Positions 8,625 through 18,108 of a DNA stretch of 64,000 nucleotides are shown here, piece after piece. Position numbers and translations under genes: made by a program. The notes under the pieces are model-generated. The model was not told where the DNA came from. It saw nothing but the letters and a program-made list of their open reading frames with translations, and ran no database searches. The stretch's first letter is position 1, and every line of letters starts with the position of its first letter. The stretch comes from Flavobacteriales bacterium (lineage in GTDB: Bacteria; Bacteroidota; Bacteroidia; Flavobacteriales_F; PHOS-HE28), in contig JADJWA010000001.1 in the NCBI GenBank assembly GCA_016716605.1, positions 558,001 to 622,000 of the forward strand. The letters are read 5' to 3'.

Positions 8625-10817
8625 TCAGCGCGTGAAGAGCAACTCGCGCATCTTGGGCAGCGGCCACAACTCGTCATCTACGAGCAATTCGAGCTTGTCG
8701 GCGTGGTAGCGGATGCGCTCGAGGTAGGGCCTCACGTGGTCGCAATAGGCGACGGCCTTTGCACGCGGCTCTTCGATGGCGTTGGCCTTCTTGCGGGCCT
8801 CGATCATCTCATCCACCAGCGAGACCACCGCGCTCACGTGCTCGCTCATTTCCTCAATAAGCCTGATTTGGGTGGCCGTGGCCTTCTTTGCCTTATCGGC
8901 TCCCAGCACCTCGCGCAAGCCGCGCACGTTCTCAATCAAGCGGTTCTGGTAGGCGATAGCCACGGGCACGATGTGGTTCTGGGCCAGATCGCCCACCACG
9001 CGGCTTTCGATTTGGATCTTCAGCGTGTAGCTGTGGAGCTCGATCTCATGCCGGGCCTCGGTCTCCACCGGGCTCAGCACGCCCAGCTCATCGAAGAGCT
9101 GCACGGTCTCCTTGCGGCTCCACACATCCAGCGCGCGGGGGGTATCCTTGATGTTGCTCAAGCCGCGCTTCTCTGCCTCTTTCACCCATTCGTCGCCGTA
9201 GCCATTCCCTTCGAATCGGATGGCCTTGCTGCGCACGATCAGGTCGCGGATCACGCGCAGGATGGCCTCGTCCTTCTTGGTGCCCTTATCGGACAGGGCA
9301 TCCACTTCCCTCTTGAAGGCGCGCAGCTGAGCGGCCACGATGGTGTTGAGCACCGTCATCGGGCCTGCGCAATTGGCGCTGCTGCCCACGGCGCGGAACT
9401 CGAATTTGTTGCCGGTGAAGGCGAAAGGGCTGGTGCGGTTGCGGTCGGTGTTATCGAGCATCACCGGCGGGATGCGTCCGATGTCGAGCTTGAGCTCCGT
9501 CTTGCGGTCCGGGGTCATGGCCCCTTTCAGGTTCTTCTCCAGGCCATCGAGAAGGCCGCCGAGGTAGTCACCGATGAAGGTGCTGATGATGGCCGGTGGT
9601 GCCTCGTTCGCGCCCAAACGGTGATCGTTGCCGGCGCTTGCGATACTGGCGCGCAGCACATCGGCATTGGCATGAATGGCCGCGATGGTGTTGACGAAGA
9701 AGGTCAGGAAGCGGATGTTCTCCTTCGGGGTCTTGGCGGGCTTCAGCAGGTTCACCCCTGTGTTGGTGGCCAAGCTCCAATTGTTATGCTTGCCGCTGCC
9801 GTTCACCCCGGCGTAGGGCTTTTCGTGCAGCAGCACGCGGAAGTCGTGGCGCTGGGCCACCTTCTCCATCACGTCCATCAGCAGCACATTGTGGTCAACG
9901 GCCAGGTTGAGCTCCTCGAACACCGGGGCGCACTCGAATTGGTTGGGGGCCACTTCGTTGTGGCGTGTCTTCACCGGGATGCCAAGCATGAGGGCCTCGG
10001 TCTCGAATTCGCGCATGAACGCACGGGCGCGGTCGGGGATGCTTCCGAAGTAGTGGTCCTCCAACTGCTGGCCCTTGGCGGGGATGTGGCCGAAAAGGGC
10101 GCGGCCGGTCATCATGATGTCTGGCCGTGCGAAGAAGAGCGCCTTGTCGATCAGGAAGTACTCCTGCTCCCAGCCCAAGGTGCAGGTCACCTTGGTCACG
10201 TCCTTGTCGAAGTACTGGGCCACGGCGGTAGCGGCTTCATCCACAGCGCGGATGGCGCGCAGCAGGGGCATCTTGTAGTCGAGGGCCTCGCCGGTGTAAC
10301 TGATGAAAATGGTCGGGATGCAGAGCGTACGGCCGATCACGAAGGCCGGGCTGCTGGGGTCCCAAGCGCTGTAGCCACGGGCTTCGAATGTGTTGCGTAT
10401 GCCGCCACTGGGGAAGCTGCTGGCATCAGGCTCCTGCTGCACCAGCATGCTGCCATCGAAGCGCTCGATGCTGCGCCCGCCCCCAATGGGCTCGAAGAAC
10501 GCATCGTGCTTCTCAGCGCTCAGGCCCGTTAGCGGCTGGAACCAGTGCGTATAGTGCGTGGCTCCCTTGCTGGAGGCCCATTCCTTCATGCCGCTCGCCA
10601 CCTGATCGGCCAGCTTGCGGTCGATCCGCGCACCGTGCTGCGTGGCTTGGCGCACTGCGTACCAGGCTTCTTCGGTGAGGAACATGCGCATGGCATCCTC
10701 ACCGAACACATGTGCGCCGAAGTAGTCGCTGATCTTCTGTGATGGGGGATCCACGAAGCGGGGAGCGCGGTTGAGCACGTCTTCGAGGGCCTTGATGCGG
10801 ATTTGGGGGGTAGGCAT
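8625..10817 (-). CDS. glnN: Glutamine synthetase type III
   Basis: GSIII makes glutamine from glutamate, ammonia and ATP in the cytoplasm as a large oligomer. The 730-residue length fits GSIII (about 700-730) and not GSI or GSII (about 350-470). Visible blocks include PTIFISYTGEALDYKMPLL, LGWEQEYFLID (metal-binding Glu), TRHNEVAPNQFE, the substrate/ATP loop VNGSGKHNNWS, and NRTSPFAFTGNKFEFRAVGS. The C-terminal helical part (about 600-730) is also GSIII-specific. It is monocistronic: a -7 element lies just upstream and no nitrogen-regulatory gene is adjacent. A 609-residue open frame on the other strand is a shadow. Confidence 0.98.
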   Translation of the reverse strand: MPTPQIRIKALEDVLNRAPRFVDPPSQKISDYFGAHVFGEDAMRMFLTEEAWYAVRQATQHGARIDRKLADQVASGMKEWASSKGATHYTHWFQPLTGLSAEKHDAFFEPIGGGRSIERFDGSMLVQQEPDASSFPSGGIRNTFEARGYSAWDPSSPAFVIGRTLCIPTIFISYTGEALDYKMPLLRAIRAVDEAATAVAQYFDKDVTKVTCTLGWEQEYFLIDKALFFARPDIMMTGRALFGHIPAKGQQLEDHYFGSIPDRARAFMREFETEALMLGIPVKTRHNEVAPNQFECAPVFEELNLAVDHNVLLMDVMEKVAQRHDFRVLLHEKPYAGVNGSGKHNNWSLATNTGVNLLKPAKTPKENIRFLTFFVNTIAAIHANADVLRASIASAGNDHRLGANEAPPAIISTFIGDYLGGLLDGLEKNLKGAMTPDRKTELKLDIGRIPPVMLDNTDRNRTSPFAFTGNKFEFRAVGSSANCAGPMTVLNTIVAAQLRAFKREVDALSDKGTKKDEAILRVIRDLIVRSKAIRFEGNGYGDEWVKEAEKRGLSNIKDTPRALDVWSRKETVQLFDELGVLSPVETEARHEIELHSYTLKIQIESRVVGDLAQNHIVPVAIAYQNRLIENVRGLREVLGADKAKKATATQIRLIEEMSEHVSAVVSLVDEMIEARKKANAIEEPRAKAVAYCDHVRPYLERIRYHADKLELLVDDELWPLPKMRELLFTR

Positions 10818-10842
10818 TCGGAATCGGGTGTTTTTTCGGCCA

Positions 10843-10850
10843 CGAATGTA
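10843..10850 (-). promoter_or_regulatory. Bacteroidota -7 promoter element of the glutamine synthetase gene
   Basis: TACATTCG on the minus strand, with a predicted start of transcription about 20 bases before the ATG at 10817. A seven-base C run (minus strand) lies upstream; no clear -33 box is seen. Confidence 0.45.
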
Positions 10851-11029
10851 TTCCAGAGGGGGGGTGTGGGCAGAAATCGGGTGATTTTCTTACCAACTCT
10901 TGTTGAGAAGCGGGGGGACTGATGGAAATGATTCGATGTTCGGGATCAATGCGCGATTGAATCGGTGAATCACCCAAGGGATCGGGGCGGCCACGAGGTG
11001 CGGCAAGTGATAATGGCGAAGGGGAAGGC

Positions 11030-11959
11030 TCAGCCGCGCCTGAGCACGAACACGAGATAAGCCGTGTAGGCCGCCACCAGGATTGCGCCTTGCCAGCGGC
11101 CCATTCGAGGGCCGAAACGCATCAGCGGGTACAGGATGATTGCGGTGAGAAGCATCGCGATCAAATCGATACGGAAGCTCTCATGGCTTGCGGCAATCGG
11201 CTGCACGGTTGCGCTAATGCCCACGATACCAAGCAGGTTGAAGACATTGCTGCCCACGAGATTGCCCAAGGAGATATCGGGCTGCTTGCGGAATGCGGCC
11301 ACCAAACTGGTGACCAATTCGGGCACGGAGGTCCCGAAGGCGATCACCGTGACCCCGATGAGCAACTCGCTGACACCTGCGAGCCGCGCCAGACCCACGC
11401 CGCCCTGCACGAACCAGTCGGATCCCTTCGCCAAGGCCGCGACACCAGCCACCAGCAGGAGCAAGGCCTTCCACCTGGCCATCCTCGGGGGTTCTTCGGC
11501 ACGAACGAGCGACGAGCGCCGGGAGGACCACACCATCCAACCCACGTATGCCACCAGTGCGGTCATGAGCACAAGGCCCTCCCAGCGTGAGATCAGATCA
11601 TCGCTGAGGAGATGCCAGAACAACAGGCTCATCGCCATCATCACGGGCCAGTGTATCCGCCGGGCATCGCGGTCCACTTCAATGGGGAAGATCAGGATGG
11701 CCAGGCCCAGGATCAGGCTGATGTTGGCGATGTTGCTGCCCACCACATTGCCGATGGCGATGGCCGGCGCGCCATGCAAGGCGGCCGTAAGGCTCACCAG
11801 CAGCTCGGGCGCCGAGGTTCCCATGCTTACCACCGTGAGCCCGATGACCAACGGCGAGATGCGGGCGCGCAAAGCGAGGTCCACCGCGCCGCGCACCATG
11901 GCTTCCGCACCGGCCGCCAGCACCATGAGACCCAGCAGCGTGACCAAGAGCTCGGTCAT
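11030..11959 (-). CDS. Calcium/sodium exchanger of the CaCA superfamily (YrbG-like)
   Basis: This 309-residue inner-membrane protein has about ten hydrophobic segments and the two inverted alpha-repeats of cation/Ca2+ exchangers: GTSAPELLVS with GNVVGSNIANISLILGL in the first half, and GTSVPELVTS with GNLVGSNVFNLLGIVG in the second. The acidic residues of GTSxPE are the ion ligands in this family. It exchanges Ca2+ for Na+ or H+. Its start overlaps the stop of the TatA gene by four bases (ATGA, 11959-11956), so it is translated from the same message. Confidence 0.93.
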   Translation of the reverse strand: MTELLVTLLGLMVLAAGAEAMVRGAVDLALRARISPLVIGLTVVSMGTSAPELLVSLTAALHGAPAIAIGNVVGSNIANISLILGLAILIFPIEVDRDARRIHWPVMMAMSLLFWHLLSDDLISRWEGLVLMTALVAYVGWMVWSSRRSSLVRAEEPPRMARWKALLLLVAGVAALAKGSDWFVQGGVGLARLAGVSELLIGVTVIAFGTSVPELVTSLVAAFRKQPDISLGNLVGSNVFNLLGIVGISATVQPIAASHESFRIDLIAMLLTAIILYPLMRFGPRMGRWQGAILVAAYTAYLVFVLRRG

Positions 11960-12255
11960 GCGGGATCCGTTGGCTTCGCGTCGCCTGGATGAGCACCGGG
12001 TGCGGGCTGCTCGGACGGCTCTTCCACTGCCCTGTTGAACTGGCGCTGGTGCTCAAGCGCGGCTCGCCGCACATCGTTCGCGCCCCGATTTATCTCACGC
12101 TGCACCTCATTGCTGGCATCGCGCACTTGCCGCATGAACCGGCCCATGCCGCGTGCGATGTCTGGGATGCCCTTGGCGCCGAAGAACAGCAGCACGAAAA
12201 GGATCACGACCAGGAATTCACCGCCGCTGATATCAAAGAGTAGAGGCACCGGCAT
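11956..12255 (-). CDS. tatA: Twin-arginine translocase subunit TatA/TatB-like
   Basis: TatA forms the pore-like assembly that moves folded, cofactor-containing proteins across the inner membrane. This 99-residue protein has one N-terminal membrane helix (GGEFLVVILFVLLFFGAKGIP), the hinge FGAKGIPDIARGMGRF typical of TatA, an amphipathic helix, and a charged, Pro-rich tail. The longer frame to 12405 reads through the secDF terminator and has no family similarity, so ATG at 12255 is chosen. No tatC is adjacent. It overlaps the exchanger gene, which is not a usual Tat partner. Confidence 0.9.
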   Translation of the reverse strand: MPVPLLFDISGGEFLVVILFVLLFFGAKGIPDIARGMGRFMRQVRDASNEVQREINRGANDVRRAALEHQRQFNRAVEEPSEQPAPGAHPGDAKPTDPA

Positions 12256-12268
12256 GGGGGCGAAAAGT

Positions 12269-12300
12269 AGGAAGCCCTGCCAGCGCTGGCAGGGCTTCCT
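12269..12300 (-). terminator. Perfect inverted repeat between secDF and tatA
   Basis: The 32 bases are a perfect palindrome made of two 16-base arms (AGGAAGCCCTGCCAGC and its complement). As RNA it would form a strong stem with a small loop. It lies just past the secDF stop and before the tatA start, so it probably ends secDF transcription. No long T run follows. Confidence 0.65.
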
Positions 12301-12316
12301 GTTGGATGGTCCGGGA

Positions 12317-15300
12317 TCAAGCCTCGCGCGCCGGGTCCTTGCCCTTGAGCAGATCGGTAACCGTCGCGGTGGCCACGAACACCGAACTGTAGGTGCCCAC
12401 GCCAATGCCCACGAGCAGCGCGAACACGAATCCCTTGATCGCGGTGCCGCCGAAGACGAAGATCACGGCCAGCACGAGCAAGGTGGTGAGCGAGGTGTTC
12501 ATGGTACGGCCCAGGGTGGAGTTGATCGCTTTGTTGATCACCACCACATAGGGCTCCCGCTTGTGATCGCGCAGGTATTCGCGCACGCGGTCGTACACCA
12601 CCACGGTGTCGTTGATCGAGTAGCCGATCACCGTGAGGATCGCGGCGATGAAGGCCTCGTCAATCTCCATGCTGAAGGGCATGATCTTGTAGAACAAGGA
12701 ATAGATGCCCAACACGATGATGGCATCGTGCGCCAGCGAGACCAGTCCGCCCAAGCCGAACTGCCAGTTCCTGAAGCGGATGGCGATGTACACGAAGATC
12801 AGCGCCAAGGCGATGAGCAATGAGGTGACAGCCCCCTTCTGGATGTCGTCGCTGATGGTGGGGTCAACCTTGCGGCTCTCGGTGATCTCGTACCGGCCGT
12901 TCTTGTTTGCTGCCACAGGAGCGGTGCCTCCAAGGTTGTCAGCCGGTGCAGGATCAGCGGCAGAGACGGTGGCATCCATTCCATTCAGCGTGTCGATGCC
13001 AGCGGTCGAACCGTCCTCAGCAATAGCCCCGGTCACGGGGTTGTCAGTAGGAGCAGGCTCAGCAGTGGAGGCGGCCTCGAAGCCCACCACGGCATCGATG
13101 CCCGCCCGCAAGCGCTCCTCCACCAATCGGTCCGCTACGGTATCGGCCTGCTCAATCAGGAACTTGGTGGTGATCTTGAGCTGGCGGTCGCTGCCGTAGG
13201 TCTTCACGTTGGTGCTGCTCTTCGCTTCGCCTTCCATGACCAAGGTCCCGTCGAGCGAGGCACGCAGCGATTCCACATTCACATCATTCTTGAACTTCAC
13301 CACGTAGGTGCGGCCGCCGCTGAAGTCAACGCCCCAATTGAAGCCGTTCACCACCATGGACCCGATGCTCGCCGCGATGAGCAGGCCGCTCACCGCATAG
13401 AACACCTTGCGCTTGCCCATGAAGTCATAATTGGCGTTCACGAAGATGCTCTTGCTCCAATTATTCCAGACCGAGAAGGGCTTGCCCTTCTCCAGCCGGT
13501 AGGTGATGATCATTCGCGAGAGCAACAGCGAAGTGAAGAGCGATGTGAGGATGCCCAAGCCCAGCGTGACCGCGAAGCCCTGCACGGGACCGCTTCCGAA
13601 GATCAGCAGGATAACGGCGATGATCAGCGTGGTGACGTTCGAGTCGATGATCGCCGAGAGCGCTCCCTTGAAGCCGAGGTCCACGGCGCTCTTGAGCATC
13701 TTGCCATGGCGCAGTTCCTCACGGATGCGCTCGTAGATGAGCACGTTGGCATCAACAGCCATGCCCATGGTGAGCACGATGCCCGCGATGCCGGGCAGGG
13801 TCAATGCGGCCTGCAATGAGGCCAATGCCCCGATGAGCACGAAGAGGTTCACGAGCAGGGCCAGGTCGGCCACCCAGCCGGCGCGTGCATAATAGAGCAC
13901 CATGTAAAGGAGCACGAGCAGCAAGGCAATGCCAAAGCTCATCAGGCCGGTATTCACGTTCTCCTGGCCGAGCGAGGGGCCCACCACGGTCTCATCGATG
14001 ATCCGAGCAGGCGCCGGCAGGGCTCCAGCCTTGAGGATGTTGGCCAGGTCACTGGCCTCCTGGATCTGGGCATTCAGATCGCCCTGCCCCATGGAGATGG
14101 TGCTGGTTCCGCCGGGGATCTCGCCGCGCACCTCGGGGGCGCTGTAAACGAGGCCGTCGAGCACGATGCCGATGTACTTGCCGACGTTCTCGCCGGTCAT
14201 CACCTTCCAGATCTGCGCGCCTTCGGTATCCATATTCATGATTACCTGCACCTCGCCCTTGAAATCGAAATCCTGGAATGCGTTGGTGATCACGCTGCCA
14301 TCGAGCTTCGGCTTGCCGTCAAATGGCACCTTGATCGCATAGAGCTCGAGCAAGGGACCAGCAGTGCCTTCCTGCTGCTTGGCGCCCCAGGCCAGACGCG
14401 CATCGCGGGGCAGCGCATTCACCACGGCGGGCATGGCCAGCAAGCGGTTCAGCTCCGCGGTGTCCTTGAGCAAGGCGCGGCCCACTACCGGGCCCAGGGC
14501 GAACTGCCGGCGGCTGTCAAGGCTGGGGCCTAAGAGGCTGCTGAGGGGTGCGCGCTTGCGGGTCTCAGCGGCGGTGAGCGTGTCCTCTTCCGCGATCTCA
14601 TCGTCGGCCAACAGGCTGTCTTGGCTTGCTGAATCGGCGGCAAGCGAATCCACAGTGGTATCGCTGGCTATTGAGCTATCCGCAGGGGAGGCCGTGCTGT
14701 CGGCGCTGATGGTCGTGGAATCCGCTTCGGCGCTATCCGCAGCAGCGAGCTCCGGGTACAGGGCCTTGCTGAGCGCCTCATCGGCGCTGCCGCTGAAGAG
14801 CAGCGGGCCGATGTCGGTATTGGCGTGCATCTCCCAGAACTCGAGATTGGCGGTGCTCTGCAGCACGCGGCGCACGCGCTCCTTGTCCTTAACCCCGGGC
14901 AGCTCGATGGCGATGCGGCCACTGAAGGCCTGCTTCTGGATGCTGGGCTGGCTCACACCGAATTTGTCGATGCGGGTGCGCAGGATCCTCTCGGTGTTGC
15001 TCAGGGCGGTCTCCGCCTCGCGGCGCAGGGCGCTGATGTACGAGGCATCGTCGCCTTCGCGATCGAACATGCCCTGGCGGTCCGGGCTGTAGAAGATGGC
15101 CGCGAGCGATGGGCGATCCTGGACCTTGCTCCATTCCTCCTCGAAGAGGGTCACGAAGTCGCGGTTGTCATTAAGCTGCCGTTGGCGCGCGCTGGCCATG
15201 GCCTGCTTGAAGGCCGGGTCGGTGCTCTCTTCGCTAAGGTTCTCGATGAGCTCCGGCACGCTCACTTCCAGCGTTACGGCCATGCCGCCGCGCAGGTCGA

Positions 15301-15589
15301 GGCCCAGGTTGATCTCCTTCTCCTTGCATTCGCGGTAGGAGTAGCCCAGCAACGGATACACCTTGTCCTCCGCGTGCTCGCGCAAGTAGGCGTTCTCATA
15401 TTCCAGCGCCACCGCGCTGCTGTCCTTGCCCGCATTGCCGGGCACCGAGAGCACCGAATCGGCTCTGGCCCCTGCATCGGCCCTGGCCTCGCGCTCGAGC
15501 CCGGAGGTGAAATAGGAGAAGGAGAGCTGGTAAGCGCAAGCGAGCGCCAACAGGACCGTGAAGACCCAGAGCGCGCCTCTATTCTGCAT
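12317..15589 (-). CDS. secDF: SecD-SecF fusion, protein translocase accessory subunit
   Basis: SecDF uses the proton-motive force to help pull preproteins through SecYEG. The 1090-residue fusion has a first membrane helix (GALWVFTVLLALACAYQL), the SecD P1 region with LGLDLRGGMAVTLEV, the SecD membrane block (GIALLLVLLYMVLYY; GMAVDANVLIYERIREEL), then SecF with NWGVDFSGGRTYVVKF and GYSINDTVVVYDRVRE. Two low-complexity Ala/Asp/Ser/Thr insertions are unusual: one in the SecD periplasmic region (bases about 14550-14760) and one in the SecF periplasmic region (about 12895-13090). ATG 15589 is chosen because a perfect -7 element lies at 15629-15622 and the upstream extension is not membrane-like. 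SecDF fusion is the normal Bacteroidota form. Confidence 0.97.
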   Translation of the reverse strand: MQNRGALWVFTVLLALACAYQLSFSYFTSGLEREARADAGARADSVLSVPGNAGKDSSAVALEYENAYLREHAEDKVYPLLGYSYRECKEKEINLGLDLRGGMAVTLEVSVPELIENLSEESTDPAFKQAMASARQRQLNDNRDFVTLFEEEWSKVQDRPSLAAIFYSPDRQGMFDREGDDASYISALRREAETALSNTERILRTRIDKFGVSQPSIQKQAFSGRIAIELPGVKDKERVRRVLQSTANLEFWEMHANTDIGPLLFSGSADEALSKALYPELAAADSAEADSTTISADSTASPADSSIASDTTVDSLAADSASQDSLLADDEIAEEDTLTAAETRKRAPLSSLLGPSLDSRRQFALGPVVGRALLKDTAELNRLLAMPAVVNALPRDARLAWGAKQQEGTAGPLLELYAIKVPFDGKPKLDGSVITNAFQDFDFKGEVQVIMNMDTEGAQIWKVMTGENVGKYIGIVLDGLVYSAPEVRGEIPGGTSTISMGQGDLNAQIQEASDLANILKAGALPAPARIIDETVVGPSLGQENVNTGLMSFGIALLLVLLYMVLYYARAGWVADLALLVNLFVLIGALASLQAALTLPGIAGIVLTMGMAVDANVLIYERIREELRHGKMLKSAVDLGFKGALSAIIDSNVTTLIIAVILLIFGSGPVQGFAVTLGLGILTSLFTSLLLSRMIITYRLEKGKPFSVWNNWSKSIFVNANYDFMGKRKVFYAVSGLLIAASIGSMVVNGFNWGVDFSGGRTYVVKFKNDVNVESLRASLDGTLVMEGEAKSSTNVKTYGSDRQLKITTKFLIEQADTVADRLVEERLRAGIDAVVGFEAASTAEPAPTDNPVTGAIAEDGSTAGIDTLNGMDATVSAADPAPADNLGGTAPVAANKNGRYEITESRKVDPTISDDIQKGAVTSLLIALALIFVYIAIRFRNWQFGLGGLVSLAHDAIIVLGIYSLFYKIMPFSMEIDEAFIAAILTVIGYSINDTVVVYDRVREYLRDHKREPYVVVINKAINSTLGRTMNTSLTTLLVLAVIFVFGGTAIKGFVFALLVGIGVGTYSSVFVATATVTDLLKGKDPAREA

Positions 15590-15621
15590 GACTGAAAGGG
15601 GGGGTTCGTAAAAAGAGGCGG

Positions 15622-15629
15622 CAAATATA
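15622..15629 (-). promoter_or_regulatory. Bacteroidota -7 promoter element of secDF
   Basis: TATATTTG on the minus strand is a perfect TAnnTTTG. Transcription would start about 25 bases before the ATG at 15589. No TTTG is seen at the -33 spacing. Confidence 0.5.
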
Positions 15630-15777
15630 GACGGAGGGGCGATGCGGGGAAGGCTGTGTTTTCGCCTAGGCGTCAAGCGCTAAGGCTCAACGCCTCAGCG
15701 TGAAGAAAGACGGCCTTTGTCAGCAGAGCTCCCCGTCGGCGCAACCGACCTTTGCGCTCCAGCGTCAATCCATCACC

Positions 15778-18057
15778 ATGAGCGTTCCGCGCATACTGCC
15801 TTCTTTCATCCTCCTCGCCTGCACTGCCGTTGGCGCCAGCGCCCAATGGGACCTGCATTTCGATCCGGCTATTCCTGTCACGAAGCAGGGCGCCCTGCTC
15901 GATCTGGCCTGGACGGGCGGGATCAACTACGCGCAGATCAGTGAAATCGACCTGAACGGCGATGGCTTGAGGGACCTCTTGATCTTCGATCACTCGTATT
16001 CCTTCCCCAGCGGACACAAGGCTGTGATGCTGTTGCGCACGAGCGCGATGGAGGGCACCGCGCACTATCGCCCCTTGCGCGACTACGACCATGTGCCGCC
16101 CCTTGACCGTTTACACGACTGGGCCCTCGCCCGCGACTACAACTGCGATGGCAAGGCCGATATCTGTTCGTACACGCAGGCCGGCTTCGGTGTGTGGAAG
16201 AACACCGGCGATAACAACGGGCTGGCCTTTGAGCCCGTGAAGAGCCTGGTTTACTCCGCCTATGTATCGCCCAACGGCGCGCAGACCGATGCCAACCTCT
16301 TCATCTCCCAGGTCGATCTGCCCGGCATCGAGGACATCGACGGCGACGGCGACCTCGACGTGATCACCTTCAGCCTGCTGGGCACCTATGTGGAGTACCA
16401 CAAGAACCTGAGCATGGAGGCATACGGCACCTGCGACAGCCTGAAGTTCGAGCAGCGCAACAAGTGCTGGGGATACTTTGCCGAGAACTTCAACAACAAC
16501 TCCGTCACGCTGAACGTGCCCTGTCAGTTCAATGTGCCCAATCCCGAGCTGCGGCCTGAAGGCACCACGCCAGCCGATGACGAAAGCGACGACCGCGCCC
16601 ATGCGGGGAGCACCATCACGCCCATCGACCTCGATGGCGATGGCGACAAGGACCTCTTGCTTGGTGACATCTCCTTCACCAACCTGGTGGCCTTATCCAA
16701 TGGCGGCACCGTGCTGAACGCCAACATGACCGGCCAGGACACGCTCTTCCCCAGTTATGACGTGAGCGTGGACATGCCCATTTTCCCGTCGGCTTTCTAT
16801 GTGGATGTGGACCGCGATGGCCGTCGCGACTTGCTGGTGACCCCTAATGCCGGCTCGCTCTCACACGACTTCCGTAGCGTTTGGTACTACCGCAACGTCG
16901 GCACCGATGCCGCACCGGTCCTCGACTTCCAGCAACAGGACCTGTTCCAGGATCGCATGATTGAGCTGGGACTGGGCGCCATCCCGGTTGCCTTCGATGA
17001 GGATGGCGACGGCCGGATGGATCTGATCGTGAGCAATCACGGCTATTACGAGACGGGCGGCAGCTACGTGGGCAAGGTGGCCCTGCTGCGCAACACCGGC
17101 AGCGCCACCAGCCCGTCCTTTGAGCTGGTCACGGACGATTGGCTCGGGCTCTCCGCGAGCGGCATCGGGCTCAGCATGCACCCCGCTTTCGGCGATGTGG
17201 ATGGCGACGGCGACCTCGACCTGTACATCGGTGACCTGCAAGGGCGGCTGCACTTCTATCGCAACACCGCCACAGGCCCGCAATCGCAATTCGTGCTGCA
17301 ACAGGTGAATGTGACCGACGCGGGGGGCACCATGATCGACGTCGGCCAATTCGCGGCGCCGATCTTCCACGACCTTGATGAAGACGGCCTGCTCGACCTG
17401 ATCATCGGGGAGCGCAACGGGAACCTGAACCATTACCGCAATACGGGCTCCGCCGCCAATCCTGCGTGGACCCTGGTCTCCGAGGCCCTTGGAGGCGTGA
17501 GCACCGTTGAGTGGATCAACGTCACCGGGCACTCGGCGCCACACTTCCTGACCAATGACCAAGGTGAGCGCGAATTGCTGCTTGGATCGGAAAGCGGCGC
17601 CATTTACCACTATGGGAACATCGATGGGAACGTCGATGGCGCCTGGACGCTGTTGGATACGGCCTGGCGCGGGATCGACGATGGCGCCCGAACGGTGCTC
17701 TGCCTGCACGATTTCACAGGCGATGGCCAGTTGGACCTGGTCGTGGGTAATTACCGCGGCGGCCTCAGCTTCTGGCGCAGCGATCAGCTGAGCACCGTGG
17801 CCGGCACGGTGAGCATGGCGGGTGCCTTCAGCCTCTTCCCCAATCCGGCAACCGATCACGCGGTGATCGTGGCCGAAGCCGTGCCCCAGGGGACATCATG
17901 GGTGCTGTACGATGCAGTGGGACAAGAACTCCAACGCGGGACAATCAACACCGAGCGATTCACCATCGCATTGAACGGCCTAGCCGAGGGTCTGTACATG
18001 GTCAGGCTCGGGAACGGGCCCTATTCCGCGGCGCAACGGCTGATCATCCAACGGTGA
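15778..18057 (+). CDS. Secreted FG-GAP/VCBS repeat protein with T9SS type A sorting domain
   Basis: This 759-residue protein has a signal peptide (PSFILLACTAVGASAQ), then at least seven repeats with calcium-loop signatures such as DLNGDGLRDLLIF, DIDGDGDLDVITF, DLDGDGDKDLLLG, DEDGDGRMDLIVS, DVDGDGDLDLYIG and DLDEDGLLDLIIG. Repeats like these fold into an integrin-like beta-propeller. The last 80 residues (SLFPNPATDHAVI ... GLYMVRL) are a type A T9SS sorting domain, so it should be exported through Sec and then the T9SS to the cell surface or medium. ATG 15778 is chosen for the signal peptide; GACCTTTG at 15747-15754 may be its -7 element. Ligand unknown. Confidence 0.9.
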   Translation: MSVPRILPSFILLACTAVGASAQWDLHFDPAIPVTKQGALLDLAWTGGINYAQISEIDLNGDGLRDLLIFDHSYSFPSGHKAVMLLRTSAMEGTAHYRPLRDYDHVPPLDRLHDWALARDYNCDGKADICSYTQAGFGVWKNTGDNNGLAFEPVKSLVYSAYVSPNGAQTDANLFISQVDLPGIEDIDGDGDLDVITFSLLGTYVEYHKNLSMEAYGTCDSLKFEQRNKCWGYFAENFNNNSVTLNVPCQFNVPNPELRPEGTTPADDESDDRAHAGSTITPIDLDGDGDKDLLLGDISFTNLVALSNGGTVLNANMTGQDTLFPSYDVSVDMPIFPSAFYVDVDRDGRRDLLVTPNAGSLSHDFRSVWYYRNVGTDAAPVLDFQQQDLFQDRMIELGLGAIPVAFDEDGDGRMDLIVSNHGYYETGGSYVGKVALLRNTGSATSPSFELVTDDWLGLSASGIGLSMHPAFGDVDGDGDLDLYIGDLQGRLHFYRNTATGPQSQFVLQQVNVTDAGGTMIDVGQFAAPIFHDLDEDGLLDLIIGERNGNLNHYRNTGSAANPAWTLVSEALGGVSTVEWINVTGHSAPHFLTNDQGERELLLGSESGAIYHYGNIDGNVDGAWTLLDTAWRGIDDGARTVLCLHDFTGDGQLDLVVGNYRGGLSFWRSDQLSTVAGTVSMAGAFSLFPNPATDHAVIVAEAVPQGTSWVLYDAVGQELQRGTINTERFTIALNGLAEGLYMVRLGNGPYSAAQRLIIQR

Positions 18058-18063
18058 TCGCGA

Positions 18064-18088
18064 GAAAGGCGCCTTGTGGGCGCCTTTC
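18064..18088. terminator. Bidirectional terminator between the FG-GAP gene and mdh
   Basis: GAAAGGCGCC (18064-18073) and GGCGCCTTTC (18079-18088) pair perfectly around a five-base loop. It lies between two convergent genes and could serve both. Confidence 0.75.
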
Positions 18089-18108
18089 GTTCATGCGGTG
18101 GCTTTAGG

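Noticed and set aside
8703..10532. 609-residue plus-strand frame opposite glutamine synthetase
   Set aside because: Long antisense frames are common in GC-rich genes. The sequence is low-complexity His/Gly/Val-rich and the minus-strand gene is certain.
12256..12405. Upstream extension of tatA
   Set aside because: It reads across the perfect palindrome and secDF end and has no TatA similarity.
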